42,967 nucleotides of DNA from Candidatus Saccharimonadota bacterium (GTDB lineage: Bacteria; Patescibacteriota; Saccharimonadia; Saccharimonadales; Saccharimonadaceae), in assembly GCA_017545585.1 (NCBI GenBank), contig JAFWMK010000018.1:1-42967 (forward strand), given 5' to 3'. Shown piece by piece: positions 34,703 through 42,967 of this stretch. Both the position numbers and the translations under genes were made by a program. The notes under the pieces are model-generated. The model was given only the letters and a program-made list of their open reading frames with translations, was not told where the DNA came from and made no database searches. How positions within the stretch are numbered: the stretch's first letter is position 1; every line of letters begins with the position of its first letter.

Positions 34703-37699
34703 TGAGATTGTGACGTTTTCGCCGTTTATTTTGGCGATTTCGTCGTGAGCGTAGTTGCCATCTTTGACAATTTCGTCGGCAAGGACTTCAGTTTTGACTA
34801 AATCTAGGTGGGCTGCTGGAATGTCGGCGGTGAGGGAGAGTTTGATATGGTCGTCCATATTGAGACCGGCGTGCTTTCTGGCGGATTGGATAGCGCGGAT
34901 AAGGTCGCGGGCATAGCCTTCTTCCCTTAATTCTTTGGTAAGAGTTTTGTCTAATTTGAGTTCTTTGCCGTTCTTGACTGATTTGACGTTAACTTCTTCT
35001 TTGATGATTTGCTCATAAAAATCATCTAGCTTGTCGCCGCTATAAACGAGACTTAAGAGCGGTTGGCGGACTTTGATCTGCTCTTCGGTGTCGGACTTTT
35101 GCATCCTGAGCGCAAGGGCATCGGTAATAATCTGGCGGGTTCTAGCCATGTTTTCAAGAATGTTTTCGCCGTCTTTGTCTTTTAGAGCTTCTGGCCAATC
35201 TAGTAGATGAACAGATTTATCGGTCATGGTGATTTTTTGGTAAAGCTCTTCGGACAAGAACGGGGTAAATGGCGCGAGGATGATGGCGGTGAGCTTTAGC
35301 ATGCTATAAAGCGTACTAAAGGCGGCCATTTTGTCTTTTTTATTGTCGTTTTTGCTAAAGCGACGGCGGGAGCGGCGGACGTACCAGTTGGAAAGATCAT
35401 CAATAAACGGAAGAACGCCTTCGAGAGCTTTTGGAATGTTGTATTCTTCCATACCGGTGGTGATTTCGTCTCGGAGCTCGTAATAGCGCTCGGTGATCCA
35501 AAGATCTAGAGGATTGGAAATGCTGCTTGCTCGACGCGCTTGCGCTGGCCCGTCGACCCTTAGGGTCGTCCGCGTCCCAAGGGGCGGTCTGTTACGGGCA
35601 GCGCTTCGCTCTTCTTGCTCCCGTTGTCGCAAGAGGGTCTCGCAAGCAGCATTTTCCAATCCTTCTGAATCGAGACCTTCGACCTCGGCGTATGTAGTGA
35701 AGAAATCGTAAACGTTCCAGAGCATAGCGAGTTTGCGACTAACGTCGGAAACGTCTTTGTCGAGCATGGCAAAGTCTTCGCCAGACATGACTGGGCTAGA
35801 TAATAGCAAAAATCTGTAGGCGTCGGCGGAATATTGATCCATAAGAACATTTGGGTCGGTGTAGTTGCCGAGAGATTTGCTCATCTTGCGACCGTCGTTC
35901 CCCGCTAAAGTACCGGTGGTGATGACGTTTTTGTAGGCGTTCCTATGACCCTTTTTGGTTTCTTCGCCAAAGGCGCCGATTTCGGCTAAAGCGGTATTGA
36001 CCGCATGAACATAGTAGAACCAGGCACGAACTTGGCCGACGTATTCTACGATAAAATCGGCTGGATAGTTCTTTTCAAACTTTTCTTTGTTCTCGAATGG
36101 ATAATGAAGCTGAGCGAACGGCATGGAGCCGGATTCAAACCAGCAGTCTAGGACTTTTTCGATACGTTTGAAATGCTCGCCGTCGATATCGAACTCGATC
36201 TGGTCTACCCATGGGCGATGATAGTCTTCTAGCTCTACGCCAGAGAGGTCTTTTAATTCTTCGTAAGAGCCGACGACTTTGACCGAGCCTTTGTCGCCTT
36301 TCCAAACTGGCATGGCGGTAGCCCAGAAGCGGTCGCGGGATAAATTCCAATCTGGGGCGGCTTCGATATTTTTGGCAAAACGACCATGTTTGAGATACTC
36401 TGGGAACCAATTGATGTTTTCATTCTCCTCTAGCATCAGCTGCTTTTGGTCTTCGATGTCAAAGAACCAAGACGGGAAAGCGCGATACATAATACGTTCT
36501 TTTGAGCGCGGGTTGAATGGGTATTCGTGCTTTATATATTCGATCTTATAAATAATTCCCTTTTCTTCGAGACATTTGGCGATGAATTTGTTTCCGGCCC
36601 AAATTTGGATGCCGTGCTCGTCGGTGTCTCTCACGCCTAGCGCGTGAAGCTTGTCGGCATATTCTGGCAAATAGTAGCCGTTTTCGTCTAGAGTATCGAC
36701 AAAATCAATTTCCTTTTCGTGGTTTTTATAAAGTTCGTAATCGTCTTCGCCATAGGCTGGGGCGATATGGACGATGCCGGTGCCTTCTTCTTCTCCGACA
36801 AAATCGGCGGTAAAAACTCGGCAAGTAGTGCCATCGAGAGATGTATACTCTAGACCTGCTAGGTCTTTTCCTTTCATAGTCTGCTCTGGTTTGACTGAAT
36901 CAAAAATTTGTTCAGCACGCTTTGTGGCGACTATGAGCTTCTCGCCGTCTATATTATATATACCGTATTCTAAGGTAGGGCTGACAGCTAAGGCGCGGTT
37001 GGCCATCAGGGTCCAAGGGGTGGTGGTCCAGGCTAAGAATATGAAATCTTTGGATTTGAACTTGACGTAGGCGGATGGGTCGGTGACGGTTTGGTAGGCG
37101 TCGTTATCCATGGTGACTTCGGCCTTGGAGACAGGAGTGGCGAATTTGGTGTCATACATGAGAACTTTGCGGCCTTCGTAAATCTTGCCAGCTTCATATA
37201 ATTTTTTAAAGGCCCACCAGACGGACTCCATAAAATCTTTGTTCATGGTGCGGTAAGGATGATCAAAATCTACCCAACGACCACAACGGTCTATGGTACT
37301 TCGCCACTCTTCGGAATTTGCCACCATGGATTCGCGGGCTTTTGTAATATAATCTTCTAGGCTCCACTTGGTGCCGATGTCCCTTCTATCGGTGATGCCA
37401 AGCTGTTTTTCGACAAAATTCTCGGCTGGAAGACCGTGACAATCCCATCCCCATCTTCTCTCTACTCTATATCCTCTCATAGTCCAAAAGCGCGGGACGG
37501 CGTCTTTTACGATAGAGCTAAGTAGCGTGCCGTGATGCGGCATGCCGGTGATAAACGGCGGACCGTCATAAAAAACGTAAGATTTGTCCTCTGGTCTCTC
37601 TTTGATGGATTGCTCAAAAGTTTTGTGCTTTTTCCACCAATCAATGAGAGCCTTTTCATATTCTATCGCCTTCCGGCGTTCTCCCGCTCTATATTTCAT
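34685..37699 (-). CDS. ileS: isoleucyl-tRNA synthetase with in-frame palindromic insertion
   Basis: The 1004-residue enzyme charges tRNA-Ile. The class I HIGH box appears as PHHGT in GPPFITGMPHHGT, and WGWDCHGLPAE follows. The editing domain comes next, then KMSKS in DGRKMSKSLGNY, and the anticodon-binding domain from SNPLDLWITERYY. The layout suggests the eukaryote-like IleRS2 type. About 40 extra residues (CETLLRQREQEERSAARNRP onward) separate the catalytic part from SNPLDLW and are encoded by a palindromic element at 35510-35663. TATAAT preceded by TGG ends exactly 6 nt before the ATG; there is no Shine-Dalgarno. Confidence 0.95.
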   Translation of the reverse strand: MKYRAGERRKAIEYEKALIDWWKKHKTFEQSIKERPEDKSYVFYDGPPFITGMPHHGTLLSSIVKDAVPRFWTMRGYRVERRWGWDCHGLPAENFVEKQLGITDRRDIGTKWSLEDYITKARESMVANSEEWRSTIDRCGRWVDFDHPYRTMNKDFMESVWWAFKKLYEAGKIYEGRKVLMYDTKFATPVSKAEVTMDNDAYQTVTDPSAYVKFKSKDFIFLAWTTTPWTLMANRALAVSPTLEYGIYNIDGEKLIVATKRAEQIFDSVKPEQTMKGKDLAGLEYTSLDGTTCRVFTADFVGEEEGTGIVHIAPAYGEDDYELYKNHEKEIDFVDTLDENGYYLPEYADKLHALGVRDTDEHGIQIWAGNKFIAKCLEEKGIIYKIEYIKHEYPFNPRSKERIMYRAFPSWFFDIEDQKQLMLEENENINWFPEYLKHGRFAKNIEAAPDWNLSRDRFWATAMPVWKGDKGSVKVVGSYEELKDLSGVELEDYHRPWVDQIEFDIDGEHFKRIEKVLDCWFESGSMPFAQLHYPFENKEKFEKNYPADFIVEYVGQVRAWFYYVHAVNTALAEIGAFGEETKKGHRNAYKNVITTGTLAGNDGRKMSKSLGNYTDPNVLMDQYSADAYRFLLLSSPVMSGEDFAMLDKDVSDVSRKLAMLWNVYDFFTTYAEVEGLDSEGLENAACETLLRQREQEERSAARNRPPLGTRTTLRVDGPAQARRASSISNPLDLWITERYYELRDEITTGMEEYNIPKALEGVLPFIDDLSNWYVRRSRRRFSKNDNKKDKMAAFSTLYSMLKLTAIILAPFTPFLSEELYQKITMTDKSVHLLDWPEALKDKDGENILENMARTRQIITDALALRMQKSDTEEQIKVRQPLLSLVYSGDKLDDFYEQIIKEEVNVKSVKNGKELKLDKTLTKELREEGYARDLIRAIQSARKHAGLNMDDHIKLSLTADIPAAHLDLVKTEVLADEIVKDGNYAHDEIAKINGENVTISLEKSK
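35510..35663. mobile_element. palindromic element inserted in frame in ileS
   Basis: Inverted arms of 21 and 22 nt (35510-35530, 35642-35663; outer end AGGATTGG, inner end TGCTGCTTGC) match except for one missing A. They enclose a 111-bp GC-rich core that starts TCGAC and ends TCGCAAGAGGGTCTC. The core contains smaller hairpins (CGACCC/GGGTCG; ACGGGCAGC/GCTCCCGT). There is no stop in the ileS frame. The core ends recur at 6129-6156. It behaves like the in-frame palindromic elements of Rickettsia, though no sequence kinship is claimed. Confidence 0.75.
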
Positions 37700-37705
37700 T
37701 TTATA

Positions 37706-37714
37706 ATTATACCA
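37706..37714 (-). promoter_or_regulatory. ileS promoter (leaderless)
   Basis: Minus-strand TGG-TATAAT ends 6 nt before the ATG at 37699. Confidence 0.7.
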
Positions 37715-37772
37715 TATTTTGAGTTTTATATGGAGTCTGTAGTTTATTCAACATACTTTTTGCGCCTTTCTG

Positions 37773-37866
37773 CTCGCGCTGCTGGCGCGAGTACTAGCAC
37801 TAGCTAGAGTGCACACAGCGTGCACTTCCGCTCTCTTGGGGGCGCTCCGCGCCCGCCAGGAGAGCG
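37773..37866. repeat. cluster of three GC-rich hairpins
   Basis: CTCGCGC/GCGCGAG (37773-37791), AGTGCAC/GTGCACT (37808-37826) and CGCTCTC/GAGAGCG with an inner GGCGC/GCGCC (37829-37866) follow each other. They lie between the FISUMP gene stop and the ileS promoter. The block is much richer in GC than its surroundings and has no T-run, so it is not an ordinary terminator. Confidence 0.65.
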
Positions 37867-37901
37867 AATTCGGGAGCGCGAGGGACCGATGAGCGGCGAC
37901 G

Positions 37902-40553
37902 CTACTGCAGTACGCAACGTACTGAGCTACCGTCCCTCTTATTGTAGCTGTAGACATCGGCATTGCTACTATAGAAATTTAGGTAGTAAGCGCCGGTACT
38001 ACTGCCGGCAGTAGACGACCAATAGTAGCCGTAGCTACCACCATCCTCGAACAACGAACGACTGTAGCTGCCGGCATAGACGCCGAGGAACGGGCTAGCG
38101 GTTAAGGTAGCGCCGGTAGTGTAAGTAGATATTAATGTATTAAATTCTGCTCGGGTAGGTAGCCTCCAACCTTTTGGACAGATGTCTGAAGTAGCATCGC
38201 CGCTTGATATGGATGCACCAGTACCAGCAGTAGCGGCTGCGTAGGAATAGTAGGAATAGCATGGGCTGCTACTACCGCATGATGTGCTGCCGCTATTATA
38301 GACGTAGGCGGTAGCATTGTCTGAGAAACCAGAAGTGGAGGAAGCTGGGAGGGTGTAGTTTGAAGAGACATTGGAAGTGGCAGGAGTTAAGGTAGTGCCT
38401 CCAGCAAGATCTAGATTCCTAGTCATCCAGACATTACCATCTGGGAGTTTGGCGACAGTGTAATCTTGTCCGTCACGAGAGTCTGTAAGAGTCTTAGTTT
38501 CACCAGTTGCCATAGCCGAAGCATCGCTAGCAGTGAAATCTTGCATGGTTGGCTTGAGTACGCAACGTACTGAGAGACCGTACCTCTTACTGTAGCTGCG
38601 GACATAGGCACTGCTACTATTGAAACCTAGGTTGTAAGCACTGGTACTACTGCTGGCAGTAGACGACCAGTAGTAGCCGTCGCTACCACCACTAGCGAAC
38701 GACGAACTACTGTAGAAGCCGGCATAGACGCCGAGGAACGGACTGGCGGTGAGTTTGTCACCGATGTTATAGCTAGACATTAATGTAATAAACTCTGCTT
38801 GAGTTGGTAGTCTCCAACCTTTTGGACAGATGTCTGAAGTAGCATTGCCGCTTGATGGGCTAGTACCGGCAGTAGCAGCTATGTGGGAATAGTAGGAATA
38901 ACATGGAGAACTACTAGAACATGATGTACTACCACCATTGTAAACGTAGGCGGTGGAGTCGTCTGAAAAGCCAGAAGTAGAGGAAGCTGGGAGAGTACAA
39001 TTATTGCCGAGATTACACCCAGCAGAGACATTGGAATCTGCAGGGGTCAAAGTAGTACCACCGGCAAGATTTAAGTTCTTGGTCATCCAGACATTGCCAT
39101 CTGGGAGTTTGGCGACAGTGTAATCTTGTCCATCACGTGAGTCTGCAAGAGTCTTAGTCTCACCCGTTGCCATGGTTGCAGCATCAGTAGCAGTGAAACC
39201 TTGCATGGTTGGCTTGAGAACACAGCGTATAGAGTATCCGTTGCGCCGAGAGCTGAAAACGGCCGGATTGACAAACGACGTACGGAGAAACAGGCGGTAC
39301 ATATTAGTACTATTATACCTCGTAGAGGACCAATAGATGCCGTAGGAGCCATGATATTCCAGTGCGCCATCGTAGAAGTAGCCAGCAAGGGCGAAGGCTG
39401 CACCACCTTGGGAGACTGGAGCTAGCATTTTGACATCAGTATTATAGATATTATATAGGGCTTGGAATTCTCCAGAGTCTCCACCAGTAGGAAGTCTCCA
39501 GCCTTTTGGACAAATATCATATTGGGCATCACTTGAATTGGAGCTTGCACAAATAGTTCCAGCTGAGGCTGCACAGTAGTTATAAAGTGTACCGTATGAA
39601 GTTTGGCTAGTAGCATCTGTGCCAGAGACTGGGATATATTCAGCGGCAGTGTAAGTAGCTGTACCGCTAGTTATCTTATAGTTACTGAAGGTAGAAGCGG
39701 AGATAGTAGTAGAAAGATTGGTATTAGCCGAAGTGAGATCTGAAGACAAGGTAGTAGCACCGAGGTTAAGGTTGTCTACCATCCAGACATTACCATCCGC
39801 AAGTTTGGCGACAGTGTAGTCTTGCCCGTCACGAGAGTCTCTGAGGGTCTTAGCTTCACCCGTTGCCATGGCTGCAGCATCAGTAGCAGTGAAATCTTGC
39901 ATGATTGGGATATTAAGCACGCAACGCACACTAAACCCGAACCCCTTAAAGTAGTTGAACACACTGGCGCTCGAACTATTGAAGTACAAGTTGAGCGCAT
40001 CCGACGAACTGCCGGCCGCAGAAGACCAATAGCGGCCGTGTTCCTCGCCATTGGAGAAGCTACCATTGTAGTAAAGGCCGCCGTAAACGCCGAGGAAAGG
40101 CGAAGCAGTTAAGGTAGCACCAGTAGTATAGCTACTTCTAAGTGTATTAAATTCTGCCCCGGTTGGCAGCCTCCAACCTTTTGGACAGATGTCTGAAGTA
40201 GCATTGCCGATTGATGGGTTAGTACCGGCAGTAGCAGCTGCGTAGGAATAGTAGGAGTAACAACCCGGTGATGAACAATCAGTTCTACCACTATTATAAA
40301 CGTAAGCGGTGGAGTCGTCTGAAAAGCCAGAAGTAGAGGAAGCTGGGAGAGTACAATTACTACCGAGATTACATCCAGCAGAGACATTGGAGTCTGCTGG
40401 AGTCAAAGTGGTGCCACCAGGAAGATCAAGGTTTCTGGTCATCCAACAAAGACCATTAATTTCTGCAGTAGTATAGATTATACTTTTATAAGTATCGTTA
40501 CCACGATTGTCATACATATTACTCCCACAATTAGCCATAGTGGCAGTTTGCAT
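37902..40553 (-). repeat. four tandem FISUMP coding repeats (~650-700 bp each)
   Basis: Units run approximately 40553-39905, 39902-39207, 39206-38547 and 38546-37902. The segments encoding MQDFTA, SRDGQDYTVAKL and CPKGWRLPT are nearly identical in DNA across units, while the segment before each YWSS motif varies strongly. This is a substrate for homologous recombination between copies. Confidence 0.8.
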
Positions 40554-42967
40554 AGGTATAGCACTTAGCTTCCCCGTTAACGTCAACGTTGCAGCACCAT
40601 GTACGGTAATAGATGTAGATTCAGTAGAAATGTCAGTAATGGCTAGGTTAGTAGGGTTGCTGGTATTCCAGGAACTGAATTCATAACCACTTGGGTAAGT
40701 ACCGCTGACTGTGTGAGTACCATAGGCTAGAGTTGCTGAAGTACCAGTATAGGAAGTACCATCAATTACTATAGCGTCTGCATTAGATCTTGCTAGAGTG
40801 ATGGTGTAGGTATTTATTGTACATACTCCGGTAATAGTAAGATTCTTAGTAGGAGTAACACTACCTCCAGAAGTGATAGGGTTATTGTCTTGATCTTTCC
40901 AAGAACAAGTATAGCCAGTCTTAGAAATAGTAGGAAGGGTGACAGATTGTCCAGTCCAACCAGCATAGAGAGTTTGGGCTGAAGTAGAAGTCCATCTTTT
41001 ACTACTGTCTGTATAGCCATTAGAAGCAGTAAGGGCTGGAGTAGCAGCATTACTAGCTACTTGTGTAGTAGCAGCTGATTCTTTGTACCAGCCTTTGAAG
41101 GTATAGGTAGATTTACAGTTAGAAGCTGAGGTACAGCCTGAGCTTGGATAGGTGATAGTAGCTCCAGAAGCATCACCGGTAGCACTAAAGCTAGACAAAG
41201 TATAGATTCTTTGTGGTAGGGTAGTAATAGCACCTAATGTAGTACTGTAGTAGGTAGCAGTAGTGGAGGTGGTATAACTATTGGTAGCACCATTGCCATT
41301 CAAAGTAATAGCATAAGTACTAGCCTTACCAGTAATAGTTGCAGCATTAGTACCATCGCCTATAGTATAAGTCGCTGAGGTGGAGTTAAAGGTTCCTACT
41401 GCACCAGAATCTTTGACCCAGGAGTCTAGAGTGTAGCCAGGAGAATAGGCTGGGCAAAGGACATAAGCAGTATTATACGTTAAACCAGATACGCTGCTAC
41501 CACTAGTAGAAACTGTACCTTTGAGAGTACCACCGTTACAAGAAGTACCAGTTCTTACTCCTACACTAGATACACCAGTACCAGCAAAGGTGACTTTGAG
41601 GGAGAGGTTGGATTTGATAGTGCATACGGCATAAAAGTCTATCGTGGTAGCAGAATCTGCAGCTGGAGTATAGGATGCTCCTGAACCATAGGTATAAGAA
41701 GTAGCAGTACTTGATGTAGCCCAACCACACGTATAACCAGTCTTGGATACAGTAGGTAGGTTAAAGGCTTTACCAGTCCAGTTAGCTATCATAGTTGCAG
41801 TACCAGACTCTCGTAAGTTTTTGAAGTATTGGTTGGTGGTAGCTGTACTACCATCCCAAGCTGTAGTAATGCTAGAAGCGCTTGAAGAAGTTCCAGTCTT
41901 GGCATTGGAGCCTAGAGTAGTACTGGTCCAGCCAGCAAAGGTTTGGGCACCAGAAGTGTTGGAACCTATAGTAGCACCAGTACCATTGGCATTACCTCTA
42001 GCTGTAACAGTCTTAGTAGGATTGGAGATGGTAACAGCAGTATCATAAGTACCAGAAGTAGGTGCATTAGTACCAGCTGTACCGTTATTTAGAGTATAGG
42101 CAATAGTGTAGGTACTAGCTGTCCAAGTAGCATAAAGTTCTGCAATGTTAGAGGGAATAGTTTGGTCTACAAAGGAGAGTGATGTTCCTTTGTTATGTTC
42201 TGTACCAGTACAGGTAGTACCGTTATTTGATACTGTACCAAGACACCAAGCTTTGAAGGTATAGCCAGTTCTGGTTGGAGTAGCAGTGGATAGTGGGAGT
42301 GAGGTATTGTGGGTAGCACCAGAATCAGTAGGAGGAAGTCCAGTAACGGTAGTATCGCCAGTATTGTCTAGGTACTTAATGGTATATGGTACTGGGTTTC
42401 CTACGGCAGTGAGGATAAAAGTCTTGGTGTAGTTACCAGCTGGAGTATTGTAGTCTGCTCTAGCGCCTAGGCCAATGGTATAGGTATTGCTACTTGTTGA
42501 ATTAGCTGAATTTGTAACGTCTAGAGTAGAACTAGAAGTAGTAGGAGCTGGTCTAAAGGAAGCATTGTCTGTTGAATTGTACTTAGAAGGTTTGTAGCCC
42601 CATTTGCCATTATAGGCTTGGGTATTGAAGGTAGTAGAATCTATGGTAGAAGTGATGGATTCTAGTGTACCAATGGTAGTATCACCATCTTTATTTACGA
42701 GTTGTTTGGTATCATCAGTAGCTTTGATGCCTAGTGTGTAGCCTGTATAGTTATTAGTGACTACACCAAAGGAGGCTAGGTCTGAAGCAGATGAAGAGGA
42801 GAAGGTACCGGTAGTGTCTTTTGGGGTTAGACTAAGGTTTGCTGAGCCTTTACCAATAGTCATGGTAATATTAGTATTTGATTCTAATGGAGAAGCGGCT
42901 TCTGCTTCCATGGTTTTATGAACTATTGGAAAGATGGCAAGGAGAGTGAGGACTATTAGTGATAGAC
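37902..42967 (-). CDS. giant secreted protein with Listeria-Bacteroides repeats and four FISUMP domains (5' end outside window)
   Basis: At least 1687 residues are encoded. The frame stays open from the ATG at 42911 to the window edge, adding LSLIVLTLLAIFPIVHKT before MEAEAAS, which looks like a signal peptide; the true start is beyond 42967. From the Met at 42911, an N-terminal Ser/Thr-rich beta domain (to about 170) precedes several Flg_new/InlB-type repeats (about 170-780; YTIKYLDN..GYTFKAW, STYTFKGWYKE, LYAGW). Four FISUMP domains follow, beginning near 787, 1004, 1236 and 1456. Each carries DGQDYTVAKL..GNVWM (first copy differs), DICPKGWRLPT, a YWSS motif and SVRCVL. No C-terminal anchor is seen. 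Likely an adhesin or surface-layer component. Confidence 0.85.
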   Translation of the reverse strand, partial: LSLIVLTLLAIFPIVHKTMEAEAASPLESNTNITMTIGKGSANLSLTPKDTTGTFSSSSASDLASFGVVTNNYTGYTLGIKATDDTKQLVNKDGDTTIGTLESITSTIDSTTFNTQAYNGKWGYKPSKYNSTDNASFRPAPTTSSSTLDVTNSANSTSSNTYTIGLGARADYNTPAGNYTKTFILTAVGNPVPYTIKYLDNTGDTTVTGLPPTDSGATHNTSLPLSTATPTRTGYTFKAWCLGTVSNNGTTCTGTEHNKGTSLSFVDQTIPSNIAELYATWTASTYTIAYTLNNGTAGTNAPTSGTYDTAVTISNPTKTVTARGNANGTGATIGSNTSGAQTFAGWTSTTLGSNAKTGTSSSASSITTAWDGSTATTNQYFKNLRESGTATMIANWTGKAFNLPTVSKTGYTCGWATSSTATSYTYGSGASYTPAADSATTIDFYAVCTIKSNLSLKVTFAGTGVSSVGVRTGTSCNGGTLKGTVSTSGSSVSGLTYNTAYVLCPAYSPGYTLDSWVKDSGAVGTFNSTSATYTIGDGTNAATITGKASTYAITLNGNGATNSYTTSTTATYYSTTLGAITTLPQRIYTLSSFSATGDASGATITYPSSGCTSASNCKSTYTFKGWYKESAATTQVASNAATPALTASNGYTDSSKRWTSTSAQTLYAGWTGQSVTLPTISKTGYTCSWKDQDNNPITSGGSVTPTKNLTITGVCTINTYTITLARSNADAIVIDGTSYTGTSATLAYGTHTVSGTYPSGYEFSSWNTSNPTNLAITDISTESTSITVHGAATLTLTGKLSAIPMQTATMANCGSNMYDNRGNDTYKSIIYTTAEINGLCWMTRNLDLPGGTTLTPADSNVSAGCNLGSNCTLPASSTSGFSDDSTAYVYNSGRTDCSSPGCYSYYSYAAATAGTNPSIGNATSDICPKGWRLPTGAEFNTLRSSYTTGATLTASPFLGVYGGLYYNGSFSNGEEHGRYWSSAAGSSSDALNLYFNSSSASVFNYFKGFGFSVRCVLNIPIMQDFTATDAAAMATGEAKTLRDSRDGQDYTVAKLADGNVWMVDNLNLGATTLSSDLTSANTNLSTTISASTFSNYKITSGTATYTAAEYIPVSGTDATSQTSYGTLYNYCAASAGTICASSNSSDAQYDICPKGWRLPTGGDSGEFQALYNIYNTDVKMLAPVSQGGAAFALAGYFYDGALEYHGSYGIYWSSTRYNSTNMYRLFLRTSFVNPAVFSSRRNGYSIRCVLKPTMQGFTATDAATMATGETKTLADSRDGQDYTVAKLPDGNVWMTKNLNLAGGTTLTPADSNVSAGCNLGNNCTLPASSTSGFSDDSTAYVYNGGSTSCSSSSPCYSYYSHIAATAGTSPSSGNATSDICPKGWRLPTQAEFITLMSSYNIGDKLTASPFLGVYAGFYSSSSFASGGSDGYYWSSTASSSTSAYNLGFNSSSAYVRSYSKRYGLSVRCVLKPTMQDFTASDASAMATGETKTLTDSRDGQDYTVAKLPDGNVWMTRNLDLAGGTTLTPATSNVSSNYTLPASSTSGFSDNATAYVYNSGSTSCGSSSPCYSYYSYAAATAGTGASISSGDATSDICPKGWRLPTRAEFNTLISTYTTGATLTASPFLGVYAGSYSRSLFEDGGSYGYYWSSTAGSSTGAYYLNFYSSNADVYSYNKRDGSSVRCVLQ

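Noticed and set aside
37902-40553. CRISPR-like or noncoding tandem array
   Set aside because: Repeat units are about 650 bp, in frame and encode FISUMP domains.
42912-42967. Treating the ATG at 42911 as the start of the FISUMP protein
   Set aside because: The frame is open to the window edge and encodes a signal-peptide-like stretch, so the gene is truncated by the window.

Overview
The window most resembles a chromosome segment of a Candidate Phyla Radiation bacterium, probably Candidatus Saccharibacteria (TM7). I infer this from gene content, not from a database match. It carries a full type IV pilus set with a soluble retraction ATPase, acetate kinase without a pta neighbour, FISUMP/Listeria-Bacteroides-repeat surface proteins, small ribosomal proteins and a long RelA/SpoT protein without an ACT domain. 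UGA acts as stop throughout, so this is not the UGA=Gly code of Gracilibacteria/SR1.

Layout. 1-202 holds a consensus promoter and a roughly 50-nt RNA with its own terminator. 203-2803 (minus) is a three-gene membrane operon ending in a processive family-2 glycosyltransferase. 2857-3011 holds tRNA-Thr(CGU) and a broken half copy of it. 3034-8167 (minus) holds relA/spoT, parB, parA, rplU and dnaG. 8189-13794 (plus) holds a membrane protein, mscL, a polar amino-acid ABC transporter, ackA and a Xer recombinase. 13796-27684 is the type IV pilus region: pilM, N-like, O-like, a small membrane gene, pilB, pilT, pilC, two paralogous pilins, prepilin peptidase and a minor pilin. It is interrupted by a plus-strand gene fusing a UDP-galactopyranose-mutase-like flavoenzyme to a GT-C membrane domain. 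27721-30048 is the rpsF-ssb-rpsR-efp-tlyA-like operon with a structured leader. 30102-33771 encodes two wall or membrane surface proteins and a small partner. 33863-34492 is a compact unit for very small proteins. 34685-37699 is ileS. 37902 to the right edge is a giant secreted protein with four FISUMP domains; its 5' end lies outside the window.

Together the genes suggest a small fermentative, host- or surface-attached cell. Pili, FISUMP and DUF11 proteins and exopolysaccharide or glycan enzymes shape the surface. An amino-acid transporter and acetate kinase serve nutrition and ATP. RelA/SpoT, ParAB and Xer handle stress and chromosome segregation.

Three cross-cutting signals stand out. First, nine genes have a -10 hexamer ending exactly 6 nt before the ATG and lack a Shine-Dalgarno site, as expected of leaderless mRNAs; genes inside operons have normal Shine-Dalgarno sites. 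Second, palindromic elements recur. One of about 154 bp is inserted in frame in ileS and shares its core ends with a hairpin at the rplU terminator. A hairpin-rich element also sits at the efp/tlyA-like junction, and a long imperfect palindrome contains the ileS stop codon. Third, a short transcript at 33863-34492 carries a 27-codon hydrophobic ORF and two near-identical Shine-Dalgarno/AUG-stop modules.
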